A DNA stretch of 64,000 nt, taken from M3007 sp031425035 (GTDB lineage: Bacteria > Bacteroidota > Bacteroidia > Chitinophagales > Saprospiraceae). The DNA is taken from contig JANPIN010000111.1 of NCBI GenBank assembly GCA_031425035.1, positions 1-64,000 of the forward strand. Reading direction: 5' to 3'. The notes beneath the pieces are model-generated. The model did no database searches, was not told the DNA's origin, and saw only the letters and a list, made by a program, of their open reading frames with translations. Positions within the stretch are counted from its first letter, which is position 1. Every line of letters begins with the position of its first letter. The position numbers were made by a program, and so were the translations under genes. This document shows, piece by piece, positions 1-8,239 of the stretch.

Positions 1-18
1 ATCCAAGACTACAAACTG

Positions 19-106
19 CGGAGAGGGAGGGATTCGAACCCCCGGTACCTTTGACAGTACGTCTGATTTCGAATCAGGTGCATTAAACCAACTCTGCCAC
101 CTCTCC
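19..106 (-). tRNA. tRNA-Ser (anticodon CGA)
   Basis: On the minus strand an 88-nt cloverleaf can be drawn. The acceptor 5' strand GGAGAGG pairs with CCTCTCC, the T-loop reads GGTTCGAATCC, and the anticodon loop TTCGAAA gives CGA. The long variable arm, around GACGTACTGTCAAAGGTACC, is the class II signature of tRNA-Ser. CCA is not encoded. The 27-43 pair in the anticodon stem appears to be a C-A mismatch. A second tRNA-Ser lies 60 nt away on the same strand. Confidence 0.93.
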
Positions 107-166
107 GGATTCGAAAATTTATGTACATGAGTGAATGAATCAATGTATTCATCAATCATGTAACTG

Positions 167-254
167 CGGAGAGACGGGGATTCGAACCCCGGATACACTT
201 TTGGCGTATACACACTTTCCAGGCGTGCTCCTTAAACCACTCGGACATCTCTCC
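167..254 (-). tRNA. tRNA-Ser (anticodon GGA)
   Basis: Minus-strand 88-nt cloverleaf with acceptor pairing GGAGAGA/TCTCTCC, T-loop GGTTCGAATCC, and anticodon loop CTGGAAA giving GGA. The long variable arm (TGTATACGCCAAAAGTGTATC, split by its loop) is diagnostic of tRNA-Ser. CCA is not encoded. It is probably co-transcribed with the neighbouring tRNA-Ser(CGA). Confidence 0.93.
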
Positions 255-346
255 AGATTCCTTTTTTTAAAAGCGGGTGCAAAAGTAATAACTGTACGCG
301 AAAAAGCAAGCCGAATGGAAAAGGGAATTTTAGAAATTTGCTGGTG

Positions 347-354
347 TATCTTTG
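347..354 (+). promoter_or_regulatory. Bacteroidota -7 box (TATCTTTG)
   Basis: TATCTTTG fits the phylum -7 consensus TAnnTTTG and ends 7 nt before the ATG at 362, so the transcript would be almost leaderless. This favours ATG 362 over the in-frame ATG at 338. No convincing -33 TTTG is visible at the usual spacing. Confidence 0.5.
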
Positions 355-361
355 CCGGGCC

Positions 362-745
362 ATGAAAACCGGCTTTTTTCAACATCCACGAGTCCGTCAG
401 GGACTTACTATAGTGCTCCTTTCGGGGGCGTTGACCTGCATTTTTCCACCGGCCACGCCGGAATTTCAATGGTGGGCCCAACACAGTGTTGTCATATCCG
501 TGGCTTACGTTGGGTTAGGACTTTGTTTTTTTGTGTTCAATAACACCCGCCTGATGTTTGTCTGCCTGGGTTGCGGGGCGGTAATTAGTTTCCACTACCA
601 CGAAAAAGCCCAGCGGGCGGACCAGTTCAAATCTTCGGTACAACCTCCTAAAGCCTGGCATATACCGAACAATCTGGAACGCCCAAAACCGCTGGATTTT
701 CCAACGTCTGTCCCTGCCTATGAGCCTGCGCAACCGAGCCAATAG
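362..745 (+). CDS. Small membrane protein of unknown function
   Basis: A 127-residue protein that I do not recognise. Two or three hydrophobic segments are visible: about residues 13-30 (GLTIVLLSGALTCIF), 43-57 and 61-75. A polar, proline-rich tail ends in PAYEPAQPSQ. The ATG at 362 is preferred to the in-frame ATG at 338 because a TATCTTTG promoter box lies between them. The last 26 nt overlap the start of the diacylglycerol kinase gene in another frame, which suggests translational coupling. It might be an accessory of lipid or envelope metabolism, but only position supports that. Confidence 0.6.
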   Translation: MKTGFFQHPRVRQGLTIVLLSGALTCIFPPATPEFQWWAQHSVVISVAYVGLGLCFFVFNNTRLMFVCLGCGAVISFHYHEKAQRADQFKSSVQPPKAWHIPNNLERPKPLDFPTSVPAYEPAQPSQ

Positions 746-1085
746 TTTCCGTTATGCTTTTCAGGGCCTGGCCGATTTATTCCGTTCGCAACCGAATGCC
801 CGAATCCACCTGTTCTTCGCGCTGCTGGCGCTGACAGCGGGCCGGGCTTTTCACATTACCCGGACGGAATGGCTGGCCATTATTATCTGCATCACGCTGG
901 TCCTGGCGCTGGAAGCCCTGAACACCGCGATCGAATACCTCACCGATCTGGTACAACCCGACTACCATCCCCTCGCCGGCAAAGTAAAGGATGTGGCGGC
1001 AGCCGCCGTGTTACTGGGCGCTTTCGGCGCGGTAACAGTTGGCTTAGTTATCTTTTTGCCGCACTTATTACCCTTAATAGGGTAG
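720..1085 (+). CDS. dgkA: Diacylglycerol/undecaprenol kinase (DagK family)
   Basis: A 121-residue integral-membrane lipid kinase of the prokaryotic DagK family. It phosphorylates diacylglycerol or undecaprenol at the inner membrane, feeding phospholipid turnover or the undecaprenyl-phosphate carrier pool. Visible hallmarks are an N-terminal amphipathic stretch (SFRYAFQGL), the family motif LEALNTAIE with Glu65 and Glu72, and the downstream KVKDVAAAAVLL (Lys90, Asp91). Three transmembrane helices lie at about 30-46, 51-68 and 92-116. The length matches the family. It overlaps the preceding membrane-protein gene by 26 nt. The substrate (DAG or undecaprenol) cannot be settled from sequence. Confidence 0.9.
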   Translation: MSLRNRANSFRYAFQGLADLFRSQPNARIHLFFALLALTAGRAFHITRTEWLAIIICITLVLALEALNTAIEYLTDLVQPDYHPLAGKVKDVAAAAVLLGAFGAVTVGLVIFLPHLLPLIG

Positions 1086-1223
1086 ATCATCAGCCGCATT
1101 TGACTAAAACTGGCATATAGGCATACTGACTTCCATATACCGGGAGCGCTTTAGGGCCTGCCTGTATCTTGCCGGCATAATCCGAAAGCCAGTTCACAAA
1201 TTTTCTTCTTAAACTCTCATCCC

Positions 1224-4200
1224 ATGCGTTATTTGCTTTCCTTTTTATCCATGCTGCTGCTCGCCGCTAACCTGAGTGCGCAGCCCCTGTGTGAGATCAA
1301 TGACCTCACTGCCACCGTCGGCGTGACCAATCCCCTCACCTGTCAGTACTTCGTAACCATCACCTTTGTGTCTACGGGAACGACCAATCAGTTCATCGTG
1401 CAAGGCAACGGGAACAACTACGGGACCTTCACTTATAATCAGGTGCCGGTGATCCTCGGCCCGTTCACCGCCGGCGCGACGGCTTCGACCCGGGAGTTCG
1501 TGATCAAGGATGCGGTACTTGCCGATTGTGAGGCCGCCGTGCAGGTGGAAATACCCGGCTGTAGCCTCCCGCAGGCCTGCGATATTTACGAAGCCAAGGC
1601 CACACCCGGCGACTGCCTGCCGGGGGGGAGTGCATATAAACTGACCGTCGATTTTGAAGTCACGGAACCCGGCGCACAAACTTTCGACCTGTACAACGAT
1701 AATGGTAACCTGATCGGTAATTATCCGCTCAGCCAGTTGCCGCTAACCATTAACTACGCGGCTGGGACGTCGCCCGTCCAACACCTGAAAATTTGTCTTC
1801 ATGAAAATCCGAACTGCTGCGAAACCGTCGAATTTATACAGCCGATCTGCCCCTGCACGCTTCAGGACCTGGTGGTGGAAACAGGGAATTGCAATGCCGA
1901 CAGCACCTACCATCTGTTTTTGAATTTCCCGGTACCGATAACGGCCGTCGGCGATTCCTTTGCCGTATATGCGAACGGCGAATTTTTCAAAAACTACGCG
2001 CTGACGCAGCTGCCCCTGCAAATTCCAAATTTCCCCTGGAATGGTGGTGCATTTGATGAAATACGCGTCTGTATTAGTGGTACGTCTATCGCTTCTTGTT
2101 GTGGCGAATTGGAATTTCACGTACCCACCTGTTTCCCTTACGAGCCCTGCGAACTTTCTCAGTTGAAACTGAAAGTGGGTGAATGCCATCCCGACAGCAC
2201 GTTTACGGTCACGCTGGATTTCCAGGTAGCCACGCCGGCGCAGGTCGATTCCTTTGATTTATGGGCCAATGCCCAGTACCTCGGCAAGTTTGGCATCAAT
2301 CAACTGCCCCTGACGATCCCGAATTTCGACTGGAACGGTAATATTTTCTCCACTATACGGGTCTGTACGGGTAGTGCGCCGGGCTGCTGTCGGGAAAAAC
2401 AGTTCCTGAATCCCGCCTGTCTGCCCTTCGGCCCCTGCGATGTGACCAATATTTTCACGCAGGTCGGCGCCTGTACTTCTACGGGTGCGTATAACCTGAC
2501 GGTCAATTTTCAAGCGACGAACCCGGGGAACGGCAATTTTACGCTCACCGCGAACGGCCAGTTGTTCGGTACTTTCCCCCTGACCAGCCTGCCCCTGCTC
2601 CTGCCGAATTTTCCGGCCAGCGGCAATGCGAATGACGTCATACAAATTTGCATCATCGATTTGGCGGGCGCCATTCCCTGCTGCGAAAGCAAGGAGTTCG
2701 CGGCGCCGGTTTGCAACCTCAACTGCGAAATTCTGGAACTGGAAGTGACGACGGGCGACTGCACCGGCGACAGCTCATACGTCGTACATATCAATTTTGT
2801 AGCCACGCACGCACCATCCAATTACTTCAAGGTTTTTGCCAATGGTGTATTGTTCGGCGCCTATACGCTGAATCAACTGCCGTTGACCATTCAGAACTTT
2901 CCCTGGAATGGCGGTAATAACGACGTGATCAAGGTCTGCCTGGTGCAGCTGAACGGCGAACTGGACTGCTGTAAAACAATTGAATTTGCCGTGCCTGGCT
3001 GCCTGCAGACGGCCTGCGATATTCATGAGCTGGAAGTCAGCACGGGTGATTGCACCGGTGACAGCACCTATGTTTTACACGTTAATTTCCAGGTGACCGG
3101 GACGACGAGCAACACGTTTGTGCTGTACGCCAACGGGCAAGCTTTCGGCACATATAATTTGAACCAACTGCCGCTGACGATCGAAAATTTCCCCTGGAAT
3201 GGCGGCAATAACGATTTTATCAAAGTGTGTATGGTGACGGACAATGGCGTGCTCACCTGCTGTAAAGTCATCGAATTTGCCGTTCCACCCTGCCTGCAAC
3301 AACAGGGGGATTGCCACATCACGGACCTGGTCGTCGATCCGGGCGTATGTAACCCGGCCGGCGGATATAGCCTGCTGGTCAATTTCCAGGTCCAGAATCC
3401 GGGCAATGCGCTCTTCAACGTGTATGCCAACGGCCAGCTGCTCGGTACGTTCCCGCTGGGGTCGCTGCCTCTGCTGATCCCGAATTTCCCGGCCAGCGGC
3501 AATGCGGTAGACCACATTAAAATCTGTATTAACGATCAGCCCAACTGCTGCGTGGAGCAGGAGTTTCAAGCCCTGCCCTGCGCTGTCAACTGCGATATTC
3601 ATGATCTGACGGTACAAACCGGCACCTGCGAGGGCGACAGCGCGTATCACGTAACGGTCAATTTCATACCGGTAGGGACAACGGCCACGACTTTCCAGCT
3701 ATATGCCAACGGCCAGTTATTCGGTACGTATAATGTAAGCCAGTTGCCGCTCACTATTCCGAACTTCCCCTGGAACGGCGGTAATAATGACGTACTGAAA
3801 GTGTGCATGGTGACCAACACCATTAACAACTGCTGCGAGACGAAGGAGTTCCCGGTGCCGGCCTGTTTGCTGGGTGGCAATTGTGAAGTTTTCAACGTGG
3901 TCGTTACGCCGGGCGATTGCCACCCGCCGAACAATGTGTACAGCCTGGTGGTCAATTTCCAGGTGCAAAACCCTGGTAACACCCAATTTGAAGTCTGGGC
4001 CGGCAATGGTCAGTACCTGGGTATTTTCCCGCTCAGCGCCCTGCCATTGACCATTACGAATTTCCCCTGGGGCGGCGGTGCGATCGACAACATCAAAATC
4101 TGTATCAACGACCATCCGAACTGCTGCAGAACGGTGGAGTTCCCGGCGCCGACCTGTTTTGGAAACAACTGCGAAATCAATGACCTGGCGGTGCAAACCG

Positions 4201-5009
4201 GCGATTGCCAGGGTGATAGCAGCTACCAGGTGTATGTGAATTTCGTGGCGGTCAATCCACCGGTGGCGACTTTCTCGGTGTTCGCGAACGGCCAGTTCTA
4301 CGGCTCTTTCGGGCTGAACCAGTTGCCGCTGATGATCCCGAATTTCCCCTGGAACGGTGGCAATAACGACGTGATCAAAATTTGTTTCGGCACCGCGGGC
4401 GCACTCAATTGCTGCGAAACGCTGGAGTTTGCCGTGCCCAACTGCCTGCTGCAACCCTGCCAGATTTATGACCTGCAAGCCGTGCATACGCCTTGCCTCT
4501 GTGGTCAGTTCTTCGCCGTGCTGACTTTCGAGCACACGAACGGCAGTGCCGGCGGATTCGATGTGGTTGGTAACGGTACGAACTACGGAACTTTCCCCTA
4601 TAACACGCCGCAACCCATCATCCTGGGACCATTCGCGGGCGATAACACCACGATGTATGAGTTCGGGGTGCGCGACCACCAGCATAACGACTGCCAGGAC
4701 GACGTACTGCTGGGTAAAGTGGATTGTCCGACCCTCGCGACGAACAGTCCGCTCAATGGCGCAACGCTGCTGCTGGCGCCTAACCCGACCAATGACTACC
4801 TGAATGCCACGGCTCTGTTGCCGGGTGGCGCCCGTCTGGGTCAAACCGACGTGGATGTGTACCACGCCGACGGCCGCCTGATGCTGAGCCAGGTTGTGGG
4901 CGACGGCAGCAGCTTCCAACTGAACGTGTCAGTGCTGCCAGCCGGCGTTTACCGCCTGGCCCTGCGTTCCGAACTGGGTAGCTTGCAGGGGACGTTTACG
5001 AAGCTGTAA
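1224..5009 (+). CDS. Giant secreted protein: 12 tandem Cys-rich modules plus T9SS sorting domain
   Basis: 1261 residues. Residues 1-20 are a Sec signal peptide ending in LSAQ. From Cys23 to about residue 1175 the chain is 12 modules of roughly 95 residues. Each starts with C(D/E)I.DL, has a second Cys in TGDC, the motif YANGQLFGTY, then LPLTIPNFPWNGGNNDVIK, a CC pair and a closing Cys before the next module. Modules 2-11 resemble each other. Modules 1 (from residue 23) and 12 (from residue 1079) form a second type sharing NYGTF and ILGPF, so the array looks capped at both ends. From residue 1184 (LAPNPTNDYLNA) to the end is a type A T9SS sorting domain, so export to the cell surface or medium is expected. 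No enzymatic motif is seen; an adhesin or surface-layer role is only a guess. Confidence 0.88.
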   Translation: MRYLLSFLSMLLLAANLSAQPLCEINDLTATVGVTNPLTCQYFVTITFVSTGTTNQFIVQGNGNNYGTFTYNQVPVILGPFTAGATASTREFVIKDAVLADCEAAVQVEIPGCSLPQACDIYEAKATPGDCLPGGSAYKLTVDFEVTEPGAQTFDLYNDNGNLIGNYPLSQLPLTINYAAGTSPVQHLKICLHENPNCCETVEFIQPICPCTLQDLVVETGNCNADSTYHLFLNFPVPITAVGDSFAVYANGEFFKNYALTQLPLQIPNFPWNGGAFDEIRVCISGTSIASCCGELEFHVPTCFPYEPCELSQLKLKVGECHPDSTFTVTLDFQVATPAQVDSFDLWANAQYLGKFGINQLPLTIPNFDWNGNIFSTIRVCTGSAPGCCREKQFLNPACLPFGPCDVTNIFTQVGACTSTGAYNLTVNFQATNPGNGNFTLTANGQLFGTFPLTSLPLLLPNFPASGNANDVIQICIIDLAGAIPCCESKEFAAPVCNLNCEILELEVTTGDCTGDSSYVVHINFVATHAPSNYFKVFANGVLFGAYTLNQLPLTIQNFPWNGGNNDVIKVCLVQLNGELDCCKTIEFAVPGCLQTACDIHELEVSTGDCTGDSTYVLHVNFQVTGTTSNTFVLYANGQAFGTYNLNQLPLTIENFPWNGGNNDFIKVCMVTDNGVLTCCKVIEFAVPPCLQQQGDCHITDLVVDPGVCNPAGGYSLLVNFQVQNPGNALFNVYANGQLLGTFPLGSLPLLIPNFPASGNAVDHIKICINDQPNCCVEQEFQALPCAVNCDIHDLTVQTGTCEGDSAYHVTVNFIPVGTTATTFQLYANGQLFGTYNVSQLPLTIPNFPWNGGNNDVLKVCMVTNTINNCCETKEFPVPACLLGGNCEVFNVVVTPGDCHPPNNVYSLVVNFQVQNPGNTQFEVWAGNGQYLGIFPLSALPLTITNFPWGGGAIDNIKICINDHPNCCRTVEFPAPTCFGNNCEINDLAVQTGDCQGDSSYQVYVNFVAVNPPVATFSVFANGQFYGSFGLNQLPLMIPNFPWNGGNNDVIKICFGTAGALNCCETLEFAVPNCLLQPCQIYDLQAVHTPCLCGQFFAVLTFEHTNGSAGGFDVVGNGTNYGTFPYNTPQPIILGPFAGDNTTMYEFGVRDHQHNDCQDDVLLGKVDCPTLATNSPLNGATLLLAPNPTNDYLNATALLPGGARLGQTDVDVYHADGRLMLSQVVGDGSSFQLNVSVLPAGVYRLALRSELGSLQGTFTKL
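1290..4740 (+). repeat. Twelve in-frame coding repeats (about 285 nt each)
   Basis: DNA encoding the modules of the 1261-residue surface protein. The most conserved stretch encodes PNFPWNGGNNDV and recurs near 2895, 3190, 3765 and 4345 with few base changes. Modules 6 and 7, and 9 and 11, are closest to each other, which suggests recent unit duplication or gene conversion. Long-read data would be needed to trust the unit number. Confidence 0.85.
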
Positions 5010-5092
5010 TTCTTAGGGGGGGGTACTTGTTGGAAATCAGCCATTTAGATTCCGACTTTGGTTAAACCATTTTGCGCTGATTATAATACAAA

Positions 5093-5130
5093 CGCGGCCC
5101 GCCGGTAATCTGGCGGGCCGCGCTGTTTTT
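5093..5130 (+). terminator. Rho-independent terminator between converging genes
   Basis: An 11-bp GC-rich stem (CGCGGCCCGCC, 5093-5103, with GGCGGGCCGCG, 5112-5122) and an 8-nt loop, followed by GCTG and five T. It lies between the plus-strand repeat protein and the converging kdsC and may act in both directions. The T-run favours the plus strand. Confidence 0.8.
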
Positions 5131-5143
5131 AAGCTAAAACCTC

Positions 5144-5731
5144 CTAATACTCCGGCCAGTTCCCCTGCATTTTCATAACTTTTTCCAACACATCGCGTAC
5201 ACAGCCGGCGCCACCGCGGAGGGGCGACACGTAGTCGCAAATGTCGAGCACTTCGGGTACCGCGTCGTGGGGGCAGCAGGCCAGGGCTACCTTACGCAGC
5301 ACGGGCAGATCGGGCAGATCGTCGCCCATGTAGCAGACTTCCGAAACGAGCAGATCGCTGCGTTGGAGGAATGACTGAAAAGCCGTCCATTTATCCTGAA
5401 TATCGGAGTAGTATTCCTGCACGCCGAGGTCGACAAAACGTTTCTGGACGCCTGCCGATCGGCCACCGGTAATAATCCCGACGGCATAACCGGCGCGAAT
5501 GGCCCATTTAATGACCTGCCCATCGCGTACGTTGACGGTCCGCAGCAGCTCGCCGCTTTCGGTCACCATCATCATGTTGTCGGTCAAAACGCCGTCGATG
5601 TCCAGCACGAATGCCTTGATCGACTTCATTTTATCAAACAAGTTGACCAGTTCGACCGTGCTTTCCTCCGGACTCAACTGGCGGTTTTCGCTAAGCGCTA
5701 TCGGTTGTTGGATCGCCATTCGTACACCCAT
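5144..5731 (-). CDS. kdsC: 3-deoxy-D-manno-octulosonate 8-phosphate phosphatase (KdsC-type HAD)
   Basis: 195 residues, HAD subfamily IIIA without a cap domain. It hydrolyses Kdo-8-phosphate to Kdo, the LPS core sugar, in the cytosol. Motif I is DIDGVLTD (residues 44-51, nucleophile Asp44 and acid/base Asp46), motif II is the Thr of IITGGRS (about 87-92), and motif IV is GDDLPD (136-141). The core is normal; an N-terminal extension of about 35 residues precedes it. ATG 5731 overlaps the end of iscX by 34 nt. An internal ATG at 5629 (MKSIKAFVLD) would give a family-typical start, so the true N-terminus is uncertain. It is the last gene of a ferredoxin - iscX - kdsC run. Confidence 0.88.
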   Translation of the reverse strand: MGVRMAIQQPIALSENRQLSPEESTVELVNLFDKMKSIKAFVLDIDGVLTDNMMMVTESGELLRTVNVRDGQVIKWAIRAGYAVGIITGGRSAGVQKRFVDLGVQEYYSDIQDKWTAFQSFLQRSDLLVSEVCYMGDDLPDLPVLRKVALACCPHDAVPEVLDICDYVSPLRGGAGCVRDVLEKVMKMQGNWPEY

Positions 5732-5946
5732 TTAGCCTGGATTTGTTCCAGATGCGCTTCATTGGATTCGCTGCGGTTGCCCTCGAAATTTGGAATTTCC
5801 AGTACCCAGTCGATCAGCTCCGTAAAGCGAATACGATAAATTTTTGATTCGTCGAAGGCAGCTCCGAAACGCTCGTAGAGCGCCATGGCCACATCCTCAT
5901 GATCGGCCCAGTGAATGGGCATATTGTCAAAATCCTGAAAAGGCAT
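5698..5946 (-). CDS. iscX: Fe-S assembly protein IscX
   Basis: 82 residues. IscX is a small acidic partner of the cysteine desulfurase IscS, thought to tune or donate iron to Fe-S cluster synthesis. The family pattern is clear: IHWADHEDVAMALYERFG near the N-terminus, RFTELIDWVLEIPNF in the middle, and SNEAHLEQIQAKWVYEW at the end. It is slightly longer than the roughly 66-residue E. coli protein. It sits downstream of a [2Fe-2S] ferredoxin gene, as in proteobacterial isc operons, and upstream of kdsC with a 34-nt overlap. Its start codon lies 6 nt from a five-copy GAACTAT array that occupies the leader. Confidence 0.9.
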   Translation of the reverse strand: MPFQDFDNMPIHWADHEDVAMALYERFGAAFDESKIYRIRFTELIDWVLEIPNFEGNRSESNEAHLEQIQAKWVYEWRSNNR

Positions 5947-5952
5947 TTGTTT

Positions 5953-6048
5953 GAACTATGAACTATGAACTATGAACTATGAACTATGAACGGAAAGGAT
6001 GACCATGTTTATTTTAGTTCATCGTTTATAGTTCATAGTTCATAGTTA
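5953..6048. repeat. Heptamer array GAACTAT with an inverted partner
   Basis: Five perfect tandem GAACTAT units run from 5953 to 5987, plus a partial unit. About 25 nt further on, 6016-6048 holds roughly four units in inverted orientation (AGTTCAT...). The two arms can fold into a long AT-rich hairpin that fills the spacer between the ferredoxin and iscX genes. The same unit recurs at 20550-20582. Confidence 0.9.
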
Positions 6049-6049
6049 A

Positions 6050-6391
6050 TTAATGCTCGTGGCCGATGATGCGGCGCTGGTCGGGAATGGTGACGCTTAT
6101 TTCGGCGCCCTCGTCCAGAATAATGCACTGGCAGGCCAGGCGGCTTTCCAGACGCGGGTTGAAAGCACGATCAATGAAATCTTCCTCTTTGTCGGAAATT
6201 CCTTCCAGACAATCTTCCCCTTGTTCCACGTAAATATGGCAGGTCGAGCAGGCGCAAACGCCGCCGCAGTTATGATTCAGATGGACGTCATGCTCTTCCG
6301 TGATTTCCAGGATGGACATATCCTGAAAATTTCCGGACACCGTTTTCGGCGTTATATTTTTATCCTCAAAATGGAACTTAATGGTGGCCAT
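6050..6391 (-). CDS. fdx: [2Fe-2S] ferredoxin, ISC/adrenodoxin type
   Basis: 113 residues starting at ATG 6391 (MATIKFHFE). Cluster ligands follow the ISC-ferredoxin spacing C42-x5-C48-x2-C51-x35-C87, in CGGVCACSTC and LACQC. Extra cysteines at 46, 61 and 89 are also present. It would donate electrons during Fe-S cluster assembly on IscU-type scaffolds. A longer reading from ATG 6454 exists, but a promoter (6427-6455) lies inside it, so 6391 is preferred. The gene heads the iscX - kdsC run. No iscS or iscU is nearby, so the pair is separated from the rest of its machinery. Confidence 0.9.
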   Translation of the reverse strand: MATIKFHFEDKNITPKTVSGNFQDMSILEITEEHDVHLNHNCGGVCACSTCHIYVEQGEDCLEGISDKEEDFIDRAFNPRLESRLACQCIILDEGAEISVTIPDQRRIIGHEH

Positions 6392-6426
6392 GTGTAGTTG
6401 GTCAATGCCTGTTTCAAAATAGCGCG

Positions 6427-6455
6427 CAAAGATAGAATTTGTCCAATTAAACAAA
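6427..6455 (-). promoter_or_regulatory. Bacteroidota promoter for the ferredoxin gene
   Basis: On the minus strand TTTG (6452-6455), 17 nt, then TATCTTTG (6427-6434), matching the phylum consensus. It lies 36 nt upstream of ATG 6391. Confidence 0.65.
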
Positions 6456-6485
6456 GCGAATACGGCAAGGTTCTGGAAAATGAGG

Positions 6486-6541
6486 TTTTATAGGGTGGTT
6501 TGTTGGTTTGGAGGGTTTGTTGGGTTTGGGGGTTTGGCGAT
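6486..6541. repeat. G/T-rich irregular short tandem repeat
   Basis: On the plus strand GGTTTG or GGGTTTG recurs five or six times at 7-9 nt intervals between the promoter of the ferredoxin gene and the end of a lipoprotein gene. It is less regular than the other arrays in this window but of the same general kind. Confidence 0.5.
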
Positions 6542-6552
6542 GGCTATAGCTG

Positions 6553-8178
6553 CTATAAGGGACTGGCCGGTGCCGGCTGCATCACCTCCTGCCAGCGGAA
6601 ACGGGAATAATCGGGCAGGGCGTCGGGCTGTTCGAAGTGATGGAGGTAGAGCAGGTTGGGTTTGCCGGCCACGGGATCGCGCAGGATCTGATAGTGGCCT
6701 TTGGCATGCAGCAGCAGCGAACGTACAGTGCCGGAAGCCTGTGGGGGTACGGGGTAGTGGACCATGGCCTCCTCGCCCAGATTGGGCTGCGAGTAGTACA
6801 GCGCATCGTCGAGCGCCAGTGATGCGGCCACGTCGCGGCCATCGAGGGTAGGCGCTGTGGCCGGCAGCAGAGTGTGTACGGTCACCGGCGTATTTTCCGT
6901 AAAGTCTATGGCTACCCAGTCAATTTCCCAGAACATAAAGCCTGATTCCAGTCGCACGTGCAGCTTATCGCCGGAGGTAGCGGCCACATCGAGTACGAGT
7001 ATGTCTTTCTTCATCGCCATCGGACCCGCCAGATGGAAGTATCCGGCTTTTTGCCACTGGCCGTCGGCGTTTTGAACCGACACCGTGAGCGGCACATTTT
7101 GCTCGTCCATCCACCGGCGGATATCGGCGGCGCTTTTTTTCAGGTACTGATTACGGACAAAATCACTGTATTCGCCAAATTCATCGAGGAACAGCCCGTA
7201 CATATAGTCCATCCAAAAGGTATTTTTAGCCCGGATAGCCAGCTTCGCCGACTTCGCAGCCGCCGGTTTGCGGAAAACAAGTTCCACCCCTTCATTCGCG
7301 CGAGCCCGCTGGTTGCCGGGATCGCCATGCCAGTACAGCGAGTCCTGATTCCCCAGCGCCGGCAGGGCATCTTTCCCTTCGAAGTCTACCGCCTGCTGCG
7401 GCGATTCGGGCGCCTGCAGGGTCTGTAGCTGACCGGATTTATCGACCAGTACGTCAACGCCGGCCGGGTGATCTATGGCCAGTAATTCGAGCAGATTGGT
7501 ATGCTGGATCTCTTTGGCCTTGTTGGCCAGCCGGACCTGGTAGTCACCGCCATTGGGTATCAGATCCGGTAGCGGCAGCCAGTCATGCCGTTCGAGCTGC
7601 GGATAGGTGCTGCCGGAATACAATTCTCCCTGCAGGCGGGTGCCATCAGGGTTGTGGGCGTAAACAAAGGGACAGGAACCTTTGGCGGCAATGGCAATGA
7701 TAGTCAGGGCCAGACTGGCGCCAATCAACAGGGGAATGCTCAGGACCAGGGTTTGACCGAAATTAGCTTCATAGACCTCAATTTTTTCCAGCTGGTCAAA
7801 ATCGATCCGGGTTGTCAGCGTATCGGCCAGTTGAGCGGCATAAGCCGGCTGGGCGTATAGGAGCACCTCGTTTTTTTTATTCCTGGCTTCCCGGTTATTA
7901 CGCACCAGCATGACCTGCGCGCTTTCAGCGACGGACAAGATGGTGAGGGTAGCCGTCATGGATTTTTCGGCAATGAGATAACGCTCTACATACCAGATCC
8001 GGCTCAGGGGGTGGGCATTGTCGACGAGGTAGAAAGTCAGATCCTGCGTATCGATTTTTGGCATCCGCGCTTTCGACATGGGGTAGCGCTGGTACTGTAC
8101 GCAACCGGCCTGCCAGCCCAGCATGATCAGCAATAACAGCCAGGCGAGGGGCTGCCGGTGGGGTCGGAGTTGTTTCAC
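6553..8178 (-). CDS. Large lipoprotein of unknown function
   Basis: I do not recognise this protein. From GTG 8178 it is 541 residues and begins with a good lipoprotein signal: basic start KQLRPHRQ, hydrophobic LAWLLLLIMLGW, lipobox QAGC. An ATG at 8262 would add 28 residues and overlap the upstream gene by 23 nt, spoiling the signal peptide, so GTG is preferred. A second hydrophobic segment (LVLSIPLLIGASLALTIIAI) lies about 150 residues in. The remainder is mixed polar with motifs such as DYMYGLFLDEFGEYSDF. Similar annotated proteins often have vague names; no catalytic motif is evident. It follows an envelope-protein gene on the same strand. Confidence 0.65.
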   Translation of the reverse strand: MKQLRPHRQPLAWLLLLIMLGWQAGCVQYQRYPMSKARMPKIDTQDLTFYLVDNAHPLSRIWYVERYLIAEKSMTATLTILSVAESAQVMLVRNNREARNKKNEVLLYAQPAYAAQLADTLTTRIDFDQLEKIEVYEANFGQTLVLSIPLLIGASLALTIIAIAAKGSCPFVYAHNPDGTRLQGELYSGSTYPQLERHDWLPLPDLIPNGGDYQVRLANKAKEIQHTNLLELLAIDHPAGVDVLVDKSGQLQTLQAPESPQQAVDFEGKDALPALGNQDSLYWHGDPGNQRARANEGVELVFRKPAAAKSAKLAIRAKNTFWMDYMYGLFLDEFGEYSDFVRNQYLKKSAADIRRWMDEQNVPLTVSVQNADGQWQKAGYFHLAGPMAMKKDILVLDVAATSGDKLHVRLESGFMFWEIDWVAIDFTENTPVTVHTLLPATAPTLDGRDVAASLALDDALYYSQPNLGEEAMVHYPVPPQASGTVRSLLLHAKGHYQILRDPVAGKPNLLYLHHFEQPDALPDYSRFRWQEVMQPAPASPL

Positions 8179-8239
8179 ATTTAAGGAGTTACAGATGATA
8201 AAGAGGGTGGTTGCGGTGTTTAGGCCGATAGTTTTTAAT

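Noticed and set aside
1..254. tRNA-linked integration site
   Set aside because: Both tRNA-Ser genes appear intact, and no integrase or direct repeat of their 3' ends is seen nearby.
1290..4740. Possible CRISPR or satellite DNA
   Set aside because: The period of about 285 nt is in frame, the units diverge by synonymous changes and encode a continuous protein with a signal peptide and T9SS domain.
3717..4919. 400-codon open frame antisense to the repeat protein
   Set aside because: It repeats only because the sense gene repeats; there is no signal peptide, domain or promoter.
5010..5092. Small gene or regulatory RNA before the kdsC terminator
   Set aside because: A G-run and AT-rich stretch are visible but no open frame, promoter or structure other than the terminator.
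5953..6048. CRISPR-like array
   Set aside because: Units are 7 nt with no spacers and no cas genes anywhere in the window.
6392..6454. 21-residue extension of the ferredoxin
   Set aside because: A consensus promoter lies within this interval, and cluster-ligand numbering from 6391 matches ISC ferredoxins exactly.
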